The notes under the pieces were generated by a model. The model ran no database searches, was not told the origin of the DNA, and worked only from the letters and a program-made list of their open reading frames with translations. Shown here one piece after another: positions 8,194-17,033 of a stretch of 39,023 nucleotides of DNA (positions are counted from its first letter, which is position 1; the number at the start of each line of letters is the position of its first letter). This DNA is from a virus. Where the stretch lies: positions 1-39,023 of the IMG/VR virus record IMGVR_UViG_3300042554_001993. One strand, given 5' to 3'. A program made the position numbers and the translations under genes.

Positions 8194-9113
8194 GCAAGCA
8201 CCTTTTGCAATACGGCTGCAAGCTCTTTTCGGACAGCTTCTCTGGCTTCGACTTGAATAGCAGCCTTTAGCCGATCTGTAAACGAGTCGGCGGTATTCTC
8301 CAAGTCGTTAAGCTGCTCAATGACTTCCCCGGCAATCTTGGTTGCCGGTAATTCATTCACAGCCCATTGTGGTTCTGGAATGTTCGGCAATGCTTTGCGT
8401 TCGATTGCGCCGTTACTGTACAGAACGCCGACCGCTGGCTTTAGGTGTTTCTGATCGGAGTTGTGCGGAATAAATCCGCCGTGGTTGTAAATAGTTCCGA
8501 CTTGCCAAGGAATATGGTTATCGCCGATTAGCGCCGCATGGAACTCTTTGAATAGGTAATTGGATTGGCCTAATTCTGCTGTATCGGGTGCGTGGGCATG
8601 GCAAGCAGATCCAGCATAAATGTATTTGTGAACCACCAACAAATTTAACACTTCTGGATCTGTAATTTCCGGCTTCGGTGTTTGGTACTGGTTCCAGGGC
8701 ATTGCCCAAATACGAAATCTAGTAGGTTCGCACGTTATTGTATACCATCGATCTATAGGCAGATCGACGATTATCCTAGACCGCACTAATGCGCCATAAG
8801 CCCCTCGCATTCGTCGATTATAGTCATGCCCTTCTAAGTCGTGGTTTCCTGGAATGGCGTACATAGGAGGCAGATGGTGCATAGCCCATGAAACAACCTC
8901 GGCGGGCGGATTCCATTTATCAAATATGTCACCGGCGCAGATAATTGGGAGACTCAAATCATTTCTATTCGCCATGTTTTCCAATTCACCGTATACCTGT
9001 TCCATTACGGTGTACCAGCACTTTTCGGTTCTGGCCGATGGCGTAGTGTGTCGGATATGCAAATCCGATACTAATAGGGCTATTGGTTTAGGGGCTTTTG
9101 GCACAATGGGCAT
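8190..9113 (-). CDS. Mre11/SbcD-like DNA nuclease
   Basis: A 307-residue calcineurin-like metallophosphoesterase with the Mre11/SbcD motifs in order: SDLH near residue 16, GDIFDKW near 61, GNHD near 87 and a later GDNH motif around 200. These supply the two-metal Asp/His/Asn ligands. In the family (phage T4 gp47, SbcD, Mre11) the nuclease pairs with a Rad50-like ATPase to resect or open DNA ends. Here it lies between genes for the two halves of that ATPase. Its start overlaps the upstream gene by 34 bases. Confidence 0.88.
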   Translation of the reverse strand: MPIVPKAPKPIALLVSDLHIRHTTPSARTEKCWYTVMEQVYGELENMANRNDLSLPIICAGDIFDKWNPPAEVVSWAMHHLPPMYAIPGNHDLEGHDYNRRMRGAYGALVRSRIIVDLPIDRWYTITCEPTRFRIWAMPWNQYQTPKPEITDPEVLNLLVVHKYIYAGSACHAHAPDTAELGQSNYLFKEFHAALIGDNHIPWQVGTIYNHGGFIPHNSDQKHLKPAVGVLYSNGAIERKALPNIPEPQWAVNELPATKIAGEVIEQLNDLENTADSFTDRLKAAIQVEAREAVRKELAAVLQKVLA

Positions 9114-10234
9114 AGCTTTTGGGTTTCCTTTTCCTGCTGCAACTCGATTTCTAATTTTTGTACTTTATCCCAAGCGAATAGGTACTTGCCCTGCCAATCG
9201 GCAATAGCACTAAGCGTCTGGTATATTTTGTCCCTGTATTGCTTTTTGCGGTTCAATGCCTCGCCAGCAGCCAACAATTTTTGCAGTTGGTCCGAAAACT
9301 TGGTCGTAACCAGATTCAGTCGTTGCAATTGTTCAACGGCATTTACCAGCGTCCGCAATCGCTGCTTCGCAGTATCTAACTTTTTAGCTGGTTTTGCAAG
9401 CGCAGATAGTTGTTTTCCGAGTGCATTTGTTTTGGCTAGACCTCCGCAAACACCATCAACCGAAAGCAAGCATTCAGCCAGCTTGATCTTTTTGGCCTTC
9501 GCTTTGGTTAGCCGTTGTGCCAGATCCCGTATCCCAGCAGCCGCCACCAGCATTTCCCCAACGGTGCCGATCTGGTCAGATACCGATTCCAGTCGGGATA
9601 TAGCTTGCTCTAGCTTGTCTTTGCGTTCGTGTGCCGATTCTAAGTCGTAGTACATTTTTTCTAATACTGTCAGCCTTTCATCAGCTACGCTAATCCAAGC
9701 CATGTTCTCGCATGTCTTGGCTTGCTGCTCAGCCAGCGTTTCCAGGGATTGCACAGTGGCCTTAATAGCATTGTGCCTAGAGTTGATTTCTGAGTTTGCC
9801 TGATCGATCACCGATAGGTCTACAATACGGTTTAGTTCGCGGGCCATCTGCCCCGGCGTCAGCGTCAGCAGAAACGGGGGATCGTGTTGCCCCTGTAAAC
9901 AAATTTCGGAGAGTCCCAAGACTTGCCGCACCGGTGCTGGCTGGGCGTTGGCGCAAGCAACATATACGCCGCCGTCTACGGAGTAGCCGTAACCATCCTC
10001 ATTCTTAAACCGAATGACCGAGCCGTTGTCTGTTCTCAGCTTAACGAAAGTATTATCCTCGCCATGCTTCTGCAAACCGCTGATAGGCTTATGCTCAACC
10101 ACCCAGCGAATGGCCCTAAACACCGAAGATTTACCGGCGTTGCTGGGGCCGACAATTACGGTGATTCCTGGCGATATGGGGACATCAAGCTCGCTATGAG
10201 CCTGGAAGTTCTTTAGCTCGACGGATTTAAGCAT
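9080..10234 (-). CDS. Rad50/SbcC-like ATPase, N-terminal half ending at the zinc hook
   Basis: A 384-residue protein. It has a Walker A motif GPSNAGKSS near residues 29-37 in a typical SMC/SbcC N-terminal ATPase fold, a Q-loop-like LQGQHDPP segment near 114, then about 230 residues of helical coiled coil. It ends immediately after a CPLC motif (C375, C378), the Rad50 zinc-hook signature. Walker B and the ABC signature are absent and are found in the gene at 7271-7864. The break therefore falls at the hook apex. Partner of the Mre11-like nuclease. Confidence 0.85.
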   Translation of the reverse strand: MLKSVELKNFQAHSELDVPISPGITVIVGPSNAGKSSVFRAIRWVVEHKPISGLQKHGEDNTFVKLRTDNGSVIRFKNEDGYGYSVDGGVYVACANAQPAPVRQVLGLSEICLQGQHDPPFLLTLTPGQMARELNRIVDLSVIDQANSEINSRHNAIKATVQSLETLAEQQAKTCENMAWISVADERLTVLEKMYYDLESAHERKDKLEQAISRLESVSDQIGTVGEMLVAAAGIRDLAQRLTKAKAKKIKLAECLLSVDGVCGGLAKTNALGKQLSALAKPAKKLDTAKQRLRTLVNAVEQLQRLNLVTTKFSDQLQKLLAAGEALNRKKQYRDKIYQTLSAIADWQGKYLFAWDKVQKLEIELQQEKETQKLCPLCQKPLNQ

Positions 10235-11430
10235 GTCGGGAGATATTTATCTGGAACGAAGTGCTGGCTAATGATCTCATTTTCCACCATTTGTACAGAT
10301 GCTAGCAATAGCTCGGAAATGGCGTCTATGCCATTGTAGGTCAGGAGCGCGGGCATTGCTACTTGGTGGATCTTGTTTCGTTCAGCGTTGGACGGGGCAT
10401 CAAAGTATTGCTCGACATCCTCGGCAAAGTATGGGATTCCCAGCCGGGCAAAGGCTTGGAATTTCAAACCGGTGACCCCTTCCATCGGGTTTTCCCAGTG
10501 GGCGGCTTGCATGGTATCCCAGTACCAGTTCCTCACGCGAACACCCAGCTTTTTATACGACCATCGCTCCTCGAATTTCATGTTCGCGGCGATTTTCTTT
10601 CCTGGAGATTGCAGGTAGGCTTTCAGCGCCGCCACGCAATCCGAGAACAGCGGAAATGCAATACATTTGATTTCCCCGCTTTCCACCCAAGCAATCGAAA
10701 CACTGACGATTTCATGGGCGTCCCATTCCGGTTTCAAGCCGGTAGTTTCGTAGTCAAATGCCGAATACTCAGCCGTATCTGCGATATGGGCTAATAGATT
10801 GTTGATCTCGGACGAGTTGTAGATAGATTTGACCAAAGACTTCGGCTCAATGATCGGCTTTTCCCACGGTCTTTTGGTGATCCTGATAGCGTCACGCAGC
10901 CATCGAAAAGCAAACATGGTGCTGATGTCACCCTGGCCCTTGTGTGTGGCAGGTAGACCCACAGGACATATCCACGCATTCAAATCCCTAGACGGGATCT
11001 TTTGGCCGTACCACCGGTCGTATAGCTCGGCTGGGTGCTGCCAATACCTTCCAACCACGGATTGAGTAGCCTTTGGGCCGTATGGAATGACCACTACCGG
11101 GTCCAGCCGGGCTAGCTCTGCACCTACTAGGGGCTGGCAATGCCGCCAAGCCTCCGTAGAGGCCCCAGGACACGCTGTAACGGGGATTTTGGCGTAGGAG
11201 TCCAGGGTGATCCCGACTCGCGTACAGAGCGTCCTAAGCCGCTTAAAATCGGCATGGATCAGGGCGTTGTCGATGTCCTGATCTAGTTCCGGGACGACAA
11301 ATACCACCGGCGTCCTATTTCCCTTCCAATGCTGCTTAGGGAAGCGGCAGTCGCGGTCGGCTTTGCAGACGCCGCAGTTTGGGATGACCGGCAGTTTTTT
11401 CTTGGTTACTGTCCCAGTGAAGAACGGCAT
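10213..11430 (-). CDS. UDG-like domain fused to 3'-5' exonuclease: N-terminal half of a split family A DNA polymerase
   Basis: A 405-residue protein. Residues 1-185 resemble a family 4 uracil-DNA glycosylase-like domain, with iron-sulfur-type cysteines C19, C22 and C28. The usual GEAPG and HPS catalytic motifs are degenerate, so it may be non-catalytic. Residues about 215-400 are a DnaQ/KlenowExo domain: FDYETTG (D226, E228, Exo I), NMKFEERW (Exo II) and a YNGIDAISELL Exo III-like segment. The same UDG-exonuclease order occurs at the N-terminus of SPO1-like phage polymerases. The polymerase domain is absent here and is encoded 9.3 kb away at 20779-22146. Confidence 0.8.
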   Translation of the reverse strand: MPFFTGTVTKKKLPVIPNCGVCKADRDCRFPKQHWKGNRTPVVFVVPELDQDIDNALIHADFKRLRTLCTRVGITLDSYAKIPVTACPGASTEAWRHCQPLVGAELARLDPVVVIPYGPKATQSVVGRYWQHPAELYDRWYGQKIPSRDLNAWICPVGLPATHKGQGDISTMFAFRWLRDAIRITKRPWEKPIIEPKSLVKSIYNSSEINNLLAHIADTAEYSAFDYETTGLKPEWDAHEIVSVSIAWVESGEIKCIAFPLFSDCVAALKAYLQSPGKKIAANMKFEERWSYKKLGVRVRNWYWDTMQAAHWENPMEGVTGLKFQAFARLGIPYFAEDVEQYFDAPSNAERNKIHQVAMPALLTYNGIDAISELLLASVQMVENEIISQHFVPDKYLPTCLNPSS

Positions 11431-11645
11431 AGCTTCTCGGCATCTTGTACGGCTTTGATTACTTGGGCGAGGTCTTCGATGTCATCGAAACTAAAACCCT
11501 CTGTACTGATAACAAGAAACGGTTCTTCCCCAGGAAGTTGATACTCGCAGCGAACAGAAAGTATTTCTGTCTCGCCCGTAGTACCAAGTGTGTTGCCATC
11601 CTGTGAAATGTCAAACTGCGCAGAGATTAGATACCAATTCGCCAT
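11406..11645 (-). CDS. small hypothetical protein between clamp and polymerase/exonuclease
   Basis: A 79-residue acidic protein without a recognised domain. Its ATG shares a base with the TAA of the clamp gene (TAATG), and its end overlaps the next gene by 25 bases, so it is firmly embedded in the replication operon. A small factor working with the clamp or exonuclease is possible, but nothing in the sequence proves it. Confidence 0.7.
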   Translation of the reverse strand: MANWYLISAQFDISQDGNTLGTTGETEILSVRCEYQLPGEEPFLVISTEGFSFDDIEDLAQVIKAVQDAEKLCRSSLGQ

Positions 11646-12652
11646 TACAGCACGTTTTCCTTGGACGTAATATACGAGAATGACTCTCCCCGTATCCGCA
11701 AGGCACTATCCGTCAGATTGCAAGGATAGTCATGCTTTAACAGGGTTTGAACGTATTTAGGGTTGATTCCGAAGCTAATCGACGGGCCATCGTAGGCGAT
11801 GTCGCGGATTTCCTCGTAGAAACCGTTTTCGTTCTGCCCGCGAATCATCAGTTTGTTGGTCTTTAGACGCAGGACTGCCTGTTTCCCTGATCCCGTATCG
11901 GCTAAGAATGCCGCTGCTTTCTGTAGGGAGTCGATCAAGCTGTGCGGAAGTCGCAGAGTGCCGACTGAATCGGCGCGAAAGATTTCCCCAAGATCGGGAA
12001 ATTCTTCGGCGTACTTCCTCACGGAAACTTGCAAACCTGTGTAGGTTTTCCAGTGTACCCAGTTCGGCGTTTCGGACATGCAGGCAATCCCAAGCCCGTT
12101 TACAGCGGCACAGGCTGTTTTCTTGACCAAGATATTCTTGGTCACTGGGCATGGCAGTTTGTACCGGATAGCCTGAAAACTGTCTGTAGCTTGCATGCCA
12201 TTGGGGGAAATCTGGACGCAGCACAAAGAAAACTGGTCGGATTCCTTTGCGGCTGCCTCTGCCACCATAGCCAAAGCATCGGCAAATACGGGCGGAACGT
12301 CGATCCATTCCCCAGGCGGCTCTACCGCTTCGGCATGCGAAACTACGTCAGCATGGACGTTAATGCCTATCTTACGCACGTTGGCGCATTTGAGCAGTAG
12401 CCGATCTTCCTTGTACTCAATATCAACTTCATCCTCGGATAGCTTGCGAAGCGTTTCCAGCAACGGCTTTGCCGGAACAGCACAAGTGAGGGTCAAAGTT
12501 GTATCATGCGTGCAACAAATTTCGTCGTTGAACGTCACAATCCGGCCCGGCGTCAGCATAAAGCAGTTCGCCTGTTCGATATTGTCAGTGTTGGAAAGTC
12601 CTGGGGAACAGGCTTCTAGCTGTCGCAGGATTTCGGCTCGGTTTACTTTCAT
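11645..12652 (-). CDS. sliding clamp, DnaN-like
   Basis: A 335-residue protein with the DnaN beta-clamp pattern: an LTLTCAVPAKPLLETLRKL segment near residues 53-71 (bacterial beta equivalent: VPARKLLDICRSL), a central domain, and a C-terminal SFGINPKYVQTLLKHDY motif of the third domain. At 335 residues it is slightly shorter than bacterial DnaN (about 366). It should form a ring tethering the family A polymerase to DNA, loaded by the protein at 19302-20204. The ATG overlaps the stop of the upstream nuclease gene (ATGA). Confidence 0.8.
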   Translation of the reverse strand: MKVNRAEILRQLEACSPGLSNTDNIEQANCFMLTPGRIVTFNDEICCTHDTTLTLTCAVPAKPLLETLRKLSEDEVDIEYKEDRLLLKCANVRKIGINVHADVVSHAEAVEPPGEWIDVPPVFADALAMVAEAAAKESDQFSLCCVQISPNGMQATDSFQAIRYKLPCPVTKNILVKKTACAAVNGLGIACMSETPNWVHWKTYTGLQVSVRKYAEEFPDLGEIFRADSVGTLRLPHSLIDSLQKAAAFLADTGSGKQAVLRLKTNKLMIRGQNENGFYEEIRDIAYDGPSISFGINPKYVQTLLKHDYPCNLTDSALRIRGESFSYITSKENVL

Positions 12653-13170
12653 CGCATATCTCTTAGCTTGCTTCGTGTCAACGGGGTAAGGCAGAGATCC
12701 AACGGGGCGATAAGAATATCATCGTCCAGCATCAATCGCTGCGCACCCCAATCCGGTCCTGTAAATTCCAGGCAATTTGTAATTAGCAGCGTTTCCCTGC
12801 GATCCCTCTTATGGATGATAGCCCAGTGCGGCGTCCCTGCCAAGGAAGCGGCTTTCGTGGCCTGATCGATAAACTTCTGCATAGTCCCGCCGGATTTCAA
12901 ATCGAGCAAGTCGGATATGCTGACTATGTTATATCCTTTCTTGCATTCGATAGTGACTACATCCAGCAATTTCTGGGCTTCCCCGCACTGTGCCATGATG
13001 TCACCGTAGCCGTTTACGGTTTCCTTGCCAGACTTTGCCCGATTGGTAGCGCGGCCACCCGATCCTCCAGTCCGCCAAAACCAGTCGTCATGCTGGCCGC
13101 TAGACCACCATAACGACAGTTGCCGGGAAATGTCACGCTCGAATGCGCCGCCTTTGCTTGATCTCGGCAT
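12649..13170 (-). CDS. PD-(D/E)XK nuclease, possibly a Holliday-junction resolvase-type enzyme
   Basis: A 173-residue protein. It opens with a GGAFERDISRQLSLWW helix, then an RTGGSGGRATN loop, a GDI motif near residue 76 and a TIECKKG segment near 92, giving the D...ExK catalytic set of restriction-like nucleases. Phages often carry such proteins in replication blocks, where they act as resolvases or structure-specific nucleases. It is followed by an ATGA overlap with the clamp gene. Confidence 0.7.
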   Translation of the reverse strand: MPRSSKGGAFERDISRQLSLWWSSGQHDDWFWRTGGSGGRATNRAKSGKETVNGYGDIMAQCGEAQKLLDVVTIECKKGYNIVSISDLLDLKSGGTMQKFIDQATKAASLAGTPHWAIIHKRDRRETLLITNCLEFTGPDWGAQRLMLDDDILIAPLDLCLTPLTRSKLRDMR

Positions 13171-13174
13171 GGAC

Positions 13175-13603
13175 CTATTCCTTCGATTCGTCCGCTGCGA
13201 CTTCCCTAGCGGTGTTGTAGGCCGACAGCGCTGCGAGCATCCAGTATGCGGTAGCGGATTTCTGATCCTTCTCAGCGACTGCTAGGACAGTCTGCAAAAA
13301 GAAACTGTCGCTTTCCATGATCTGCCTTTTTGCACCGGCCAGCAAAGGGCATGGTGTCGAATCGTTCGCAAGTTCCTGTTTGCTCAGTTCTTCAATAAGT
13401 TGGCTAGTTACTTCCGAATAGGCAATTAGCCCGGCCTTGAAGATGGTTTCAGCAAACGTAGGGTACTGCTCAGCGTGCGAGGCCATTGTGGACAACGCCG
13501 GATCGCTCTTTGCAAGTTGTTCAAATTTTTGATCTACTTCATCCTTGCGGTTGAAATCGATGCTCACTACGTCTTTGTGGGAAGCAAATCTATCTCGCAT
13601 CAT
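13175..13603 (-). CDS. hypothetical helical protein
   Basis: A 142-residue, mostly alpha-helical, acidic protein with no recognised family. Two consecutive ATG codons (13603, 13600) lie inside the end of the upstream gene (14-base overlap), so it is a co-translated operon member. It ends just before the PD-(D/E)XK nuclease gene. Function unknown. Confidence 0.7.
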   Translation of the reverse strand: MMRDRFASHKDVVSIDFNRKDEVDQKFEQLAKSDPALSTMASHAEQYPTFAETIFKAGLIAYSEVTSQLIEELSKQELANDSTPCPLLAGAKRQIMESDSFFLQTVLAVAEKDQKSATAYWMLAALSAYNTAREVAADESKE

Positions 13604-13922
13604 CAGTTCCTTTTCGTCGTTCTACGGCCTTTTGTACGTCAGCGTCTTCCGAGAATTGTTTCAACAGTTGCGGGAACACTTCCTGCATAAATTGCCCGTT
13701 GCCGTATTTCTCGATCAACCTGAGCTTGGCTACAGGGGCATATACGGGATTGTCCTCGACCAACTGGACCTGATTTCGGAATCTTACCCGAAAACTTTTG
13801 TGGAGCTTCGCTGTCGGGTTAGACTCCGCAAACGCCTTTTTGTTAGCGTATTCCTTTGCTCGGGCCTTTTTACGGGCCTTTCGCAAACGCTCTTGTTCTC
13901 GGAAATACTTGGCGACTTTCAT
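13590..13922 (-). CDS. small basic hypothetical protein
   Basis: A 110-residue protein starting at ATG 13922, which forms ATGA with the stop of the exonuclease gene; an in-frame extension upstream reads over that gene and is rejected. The N-terminal 45 residues are strongly Lys/Arg-rich and helical (KARKKARAKEYANKK), suggesting nucleic-acid contact. Function unknown. Confidence 0.7.
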   Translation of the reverse strand: MKVAKYFREQERLRKARKKARAKEYANKKAFAESNPTAKLHKSFRVRFRNQVQLVEDNPVYAPVAKLRLIEKYGNGQFMQEVFPQLLKQFSEDADVQKAVERRKGTDDAR

Positions 13923-14761
13923 CGTTTGAGTCCTCTTGGGGTTTGGGTTGCGGATTTGAATGCGGTTTCCAGGATGTCCCAACCAATCGGTGTTTCCTGG
14001 GGCATAACCTTACACTCGTTTGTTCCTGGCGCTGGCAGTTTGGTCAGTTCGATGTTTCGCAGGTAGATGCTAACATTGTCAGTGAAGAATTGCCGAGACT
14101 TCGGCGTGCCTTTACCTAACATAAACTTCGCGGCTTTCTGCATTCCGATACCGGGCAATCCTTCGATATTGTCCGAATTGCAGCCAGCCCACGCTTTCGC
14201 ACTAGCATAAAGGCACGGGGGCATATCCTGGTGCGTTCGCCGAAAGTCTTCCTCGTTGAATACTTCCTTGGATTGCGGCTTGTACAGAACGACTCGGTTG
14301 CCCTCGATCAGTTGGTACAAATCCTCGTCGGACGAAACAACGTAGACTTTTTTAGCATTGGGCAAACTTCTAACACAGGCCGCTATTAGGTCGTCTGCTT
14401 CAAAGCCCTGCTGCCAAAATACGTTCTTTACGCCGATCATCGGCAAATGGTTTTCCCGAAATGCTCGGATCTGGTCGAAAAACATTTCGCGCAGTTGGCG
14501 GATAGCATGGTCGTCCCCGGCTGTCCGTTCCTTGCGAGGTTTCTTGTAATCCGGCCATTTCTCTTTGCGATAGTCGTAGCCACCGTCAAAGCAAAACGCC
14601 AACGTATCGACGCACAATTCATCCTGCAATCGCATGCAGGAATTACGCAGAAACGTAAAAAGCATAAACGGCTGGTCACGCCATAGCGTAGGAGCCGCTG
14701 CAAACCAGCATCGGTATGCTAAGCTGCTTACATCGATGATGGCGTATCGATGGTCACTCAT
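13919..14761 (-). CDS. 5'-3' exonuclease / flap endonuclease (T4 RNase H, T5 D15 type)
   Basis: A 280-residue protein of the FEN/5'-nuclease family. It starts with an IIDVSSLAYR metal-binding motif, has FCFDGGYDYRKEKWPDYK near residue 57, FEADDLIAA near 119 and VVSSDEDLYQL near 142, and a helix-hairpin-helix GCNSDNIEGLPGIG near 192. These carry the acidic metal ligands. It would remove RNA primers and flaps during lagging-strand synthesis, complementing the polymerase, whose split halves lack a 5' nuclease. ATGA-type overlaps link it to both neighbours. Confidence 0.88.
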   Translation of the reverse strand: MSDHRYAIIDVSSLAYRCWFAAAPTLWRDQPFMLFTFLRNSCMRLQDELCVDTLAFCFDGGYDYRKEKWPDYKKPRKERTAGDDHAIRQLREMFFDQIRAFRENHLPMIGVKNVFWQQGFEADDLIAACVRSLPNAKKVYVVSSDEDLYQLIEGNRVVLYKPQSKEVFNEEDFRRTHQDMPPCLYASAKAWAGCNSDNIEGLPGIGMQKAAKFMLGKGTPKSRQFFTDNVSIYLRNIELTKLPAPGTNECKVMPQETPIGWDILETAFKSATQTPRGLKR

Positions 14762-14973
14762 TTTTGGCGTTCTTTGATAATGGATTCTCGGACGGATTGG
14801 ATGTTGTCTAACGATGCGTTAATCGTCAGCAAGTTATCTGAAAGGGTCCGCAGATCCTTTCTGACCGCATCCGTAATAGCCACTTTCTCGGTGGCTGTTA
14901 GAGCATGGCATTGCGACATGCGCTGCATAAATTCGACTACACGCTCCTCGATACGACTTAGCATTTCCAACAT
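14758..14973 (-). CDS. small coiled-coil protein
   Basis: A 71-residue helical protein with repeating hydrophobic positions. Its ATG shares a base with the TAA of the recombinase gene (TAATG), and its end overlaps the exonuclease start (ATGA). No domain recognised. Confidence 0.7.
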   Translation of the reverse strand: MLEMLSRIEERVVEFMQRMSQCHALTATEKVAITDAVRKDLRTLSDNLLTINASLDNIQSVRESIIKERQK

Positions 14974-16052
14974 TATTGGTACCTATTCTTTCGAGTAATG
15001 GTTAGTTGTTCCTCGATGGTGTTCCAAGCATCCTGCATGACTTGGTACAGTTCATCTTCCCGATTGTCGTTCTCGATCATCCGAATCAGTTCTTCGCGGA
15101 AGTACGATTTCTCGTACATCGTAGACACTACCCTACTGCCTGATACCGTCCATTCCTTTTCATCGATCAGAAAATCTACGGCAGCGCCCACAGCATCCAT
15201 TCCTACGTCCGGGATGATCGGGATGCTGACCATGCGTTCTCTGCCATTCACCCGGTTCTTTTTGATATTGAACACAGGTTTCATGCCAATAACACGGGGT
15301 TTGCCGTTAATGTCCTTGGTCATCTTCTGGCCGGGCGTAGTCCAAATCTCGACGCTACCGCCAAATTTGATTGCGTGGCCGCCGGATCGGATCTTTTTCG
15401 GCTCGTAGAGTCCGCCGCCCACGTTGTCGCGGATTTGTGAGATCGAGGTCAAGATCGAGCCGCTGTCCCAGATCATCGAAATGATGCGTTTTAAGCGTTC
15501 GCTGTTGATCTTCGCCTTTCCATCGCCATACGATCCAGGCGAGTCCTTGCCCTGTTCTCGGGCCTTGGCGCATTCCTTGATATGCTTTTCTAGCTGCTCG
15601 GTAGACAAAGCATCCATCGAATCGATGACGGCGATGATCTTTATGCCCGCCGCAATCTTGGCTTCGATGAAGTCATAGACCGATTCCAGCAGCATCGCCT
15701 TTCCCGGAGGCGGGTTCATCACCTGAATGCGGCTGGCCGCTTTAGGGCCGAAGAATAGCTCGAAGTCGAAGAACGACCCGACCTCAGCATTGATATGCCA
15801 AAGTTCATAGTCGTCAAAGTCCGGGTTATTGGCCGCCTCTGCTAGTTGCGTCAAAGTCGCCAATGTCTTCCCCGACTGCGAATCGCCGACATAAAACATA
15901 TATGTCCCGGCAATCAAGCCCCTCTTGTAGTCACCGGATACTGCCAAATTAAGCAGTGGGCAGCCCAGCGATAGGTACTTTCGTGGCCGGTCGTCTACTT
16001 GCGTTGCCGTTACGGCGTCTTCTAGCACTTCAATGGTTTTCTTCCTAGCCAT
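14973..16052 (-). CDS. RecA/UvsX-like recombinase
   Basis: A 359-residue RecA-fold ATPase. Walker A is GDSQSGKT near residues 56-63; a hydrophobic beta-strand ending in IDSMDAL near 143-149 is Walker B; SISQIRDN near 209 is the RecA L2-adjacent glutamine switch, followed by a GGGLYEPKKIRSGGHAIKF loop like that of UvsX. It should catalyse homologous pairing and strand exchange, working with the SSB, the mediator-like protein at 18827-19255 and the Mre11/Rad50-like complex. It overlaps the upstream nucleotidase gene by eight bases. Confidence 0.88.
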   Translation of the reverse strand: MARKKTIEVLEDAVTATQVDDRPRKYLSLGCPLLNLAVSGDYKRGLIAGTYMFYVGDSQSGKTLATLTQLAEAANNPDFDDYELWHINAEVGSFFDFELFFGPKAASRIQVMNPPPGKAMLLESVYDFIEAKIAAGIKIIAVIDSMDALSTEQLEKHIKECAKAREQGKDSPGSYGDGKAKINSERLKRIISMIWDSGSILTSISQIRDNVGGGLYEPKKIRSGGHAIKFGGSVEIWTTPGQKMTKDINGKPRVIGMKPVFNIKKNRVNGRERMVSIPIIPDVGMDAVGAAVDFLIDEKEWTVSGSRVVSTMYEKSYFREELIRMIENDNREDELYQVMQDAWNTIEEQLTITRKNRYQ

Positions 16053-16593
16053 TTTTCATCCACCCTTGGAGTTTGAGAATGTTTCGTAAATTGGATTCAA
16101 TGTCAGCCAGCTTTTGTGCTGGTGTTGGAACCAATTTTACATTATAGGGCTGCGGATATAACATCGCATTCCCGCCAGATTTCGAGAAATTTTCAATGTT
16201 TGTTGGGTTGTCATCGATCAATACCGAATGCTCGTTTGCCAGTAGTTCCTTGTCATGGCAAAAGATTACGTCGCGGATATTGACACCCAGCTTTTCTTCC
16301 AACCAGACGGCGCGACCGTAGAGACAGTTCGGATGCGGGAAAGGTCGGGTGCAAATGTATGTCCTGGAGATGGATTTACACAGCGCCAGCAGTTCCTTGG
16401 CTTTGGGTAGTAGTTCGATGTTCGTCCAGAACGATACATTGCTCATGTATTCGTGCGTTTGTTCATCGGTGATCCCGATTCCCCGGTAGCCTAGATAATC
16501 GTGCCACGGCGTATTGACGGGCTTATCAGCCCAGTCATTGATAGCGCCGACCCAGTTTGCCAATACTCCGTCAACGTCCAGATAGATAACCAT
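16045..16593 (-). CDS. HAD-family 5'(3')-deoxyribonucleotidase-like phosphatase
   Basis: A 182-residue HAD protein. The N-terminal YLDVDGVLANW supplies the nucleophile D6 and acid D8; a later CTRPFPHPN loop and FCHDKELL...LIDDNP segment match motifs II to IV of 5'(3')-deoxynucleotidases. It would dephosphorylate deoxynucleotides, adjusting dNTP pools with the dNMP kinase. ATG 16593 is preferred over TTG 16599 because AGGAG lies eight bases before it. A terminator sits directly upstream, so this gene probably has its own promoter or relies on read-through. Confidence 0.82.
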   Translation of the reverse strand: MVIYLDVDGVLANWVGAINDWADKPVNTPWHDYLGYRGIGITDEQTHEYMSNVSFWTNIELLPKAKELLALCKSISRTYICTRPFPHPNCLYGRAVWLEEKLGVNIRDVIFCHDKELLANEHSVLIDDNPTNIENFSKSGGNAMLYPQPYNVKLVPTPAQKLADIESNLRNILKLQGWMKNG

Positions 16594-16622
16594 GTTCAAT
16601 GCTCCTAGTTATGAAAACAAAA

Positions 16623-16650
16623 AACCTCCAGGAAACAATTCCTGGAGGTT
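16623..16650 (-). terminator. strong rho-independent terminator for leftward transcription
   Basis: AACCTCCAGGAA and TTCCTGGAGGTT form a perfect 12-bp stem around a four-base loop. On the minus strand the stem is followed by TTTTTTGTTTT. It ends transcripts coming from the right (SSB, thermonuclease, 50-aa gene) 30 bases before the nucleotidase start. Confidence 0.85.
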
Positions 16651-16831
16651 AATTGTCGGTGCTTTCCCGACTGTCCGAGCAAGCCGCAAGGTGGAGATTA
16701 GGGGTTTTCTTGCGCTTGTTCTGTGGAAGTTTGGTTGTCAATCAACATCCGGCACTTTCCACTCGCCAATCTGTTTCAGTTCGGTAGTCTCACGGACCTA
16801 ACTATATGGTACAGATCAAACCAAGAAAAGA
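16651..16831 (-). other. intergenic stretch with only marginal mini-ORFs
   Basis: The 181 bases between the 50-aa gene and the terminator hold no convincing gene. A 16-codon frame (16698-16748, minus, starting MLIDNQTS) and fragments in the other frames look peptide-like, but none has both a good start and a good Shine-Dalgarno. It may be a 3' untranslated region. Confidence 0.4.
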
Positions 16832-16984
16832 TTACTTTTTGCCTTTCTTCGCGGGCTTGGACTTCCCGGCCTTGCTCAACGCAATTGCAACGGCTTGTTT
16901 TTGTGACATTCCAGGATTCTTTTTCATTTCATACGAAATGTTCTTGGAAATAGTTTTCTGGCTCGAACCTTTTTTGAGGGGCAT
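16832..16984 (-). CDS. 50-aa Lys-rich protein of the MPLKKG/DUF6496-like type
   Basis: An unlisted short gene: ATG at 16984, TAA at 16834-16832. The protein begins [17 protein letters not shown], contains [13 protein letters not shown] and ends in a Lys-rich tail. This combination is a familiar small phage/bacterial family with no known biochemical role. AAGGA lies about eight bases before the start, and a TATAAT box lies about 40 bases upstream. Confidence 0.8.
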   Translation of the reverse strand: MPLKKGSSQKTISKNISYEMKKNPGMSQKQAVAIALSKAGKSKPAKKGKK

Positions 16985-17026
16985 TTTTCTGTCCTTGTGT
17001 AAACGAAACAAACTAAACAGATTTCA

Positions 17027-17032
17027 TTATAC
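17027..17032 (-). promoter_or_regulatory. candidate -10 box for the 50-aa gene
   Basis: TATAAT occurs on the minus strand immediately after the thermonuclease stop codon and about 40 bases before the 50-aa gene's ATG. No recognisable -35 hexamer is seen at 16-18 bases, so this is a candidate only. Confidence 0.35.
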
Positions 17033-17033
17033 C

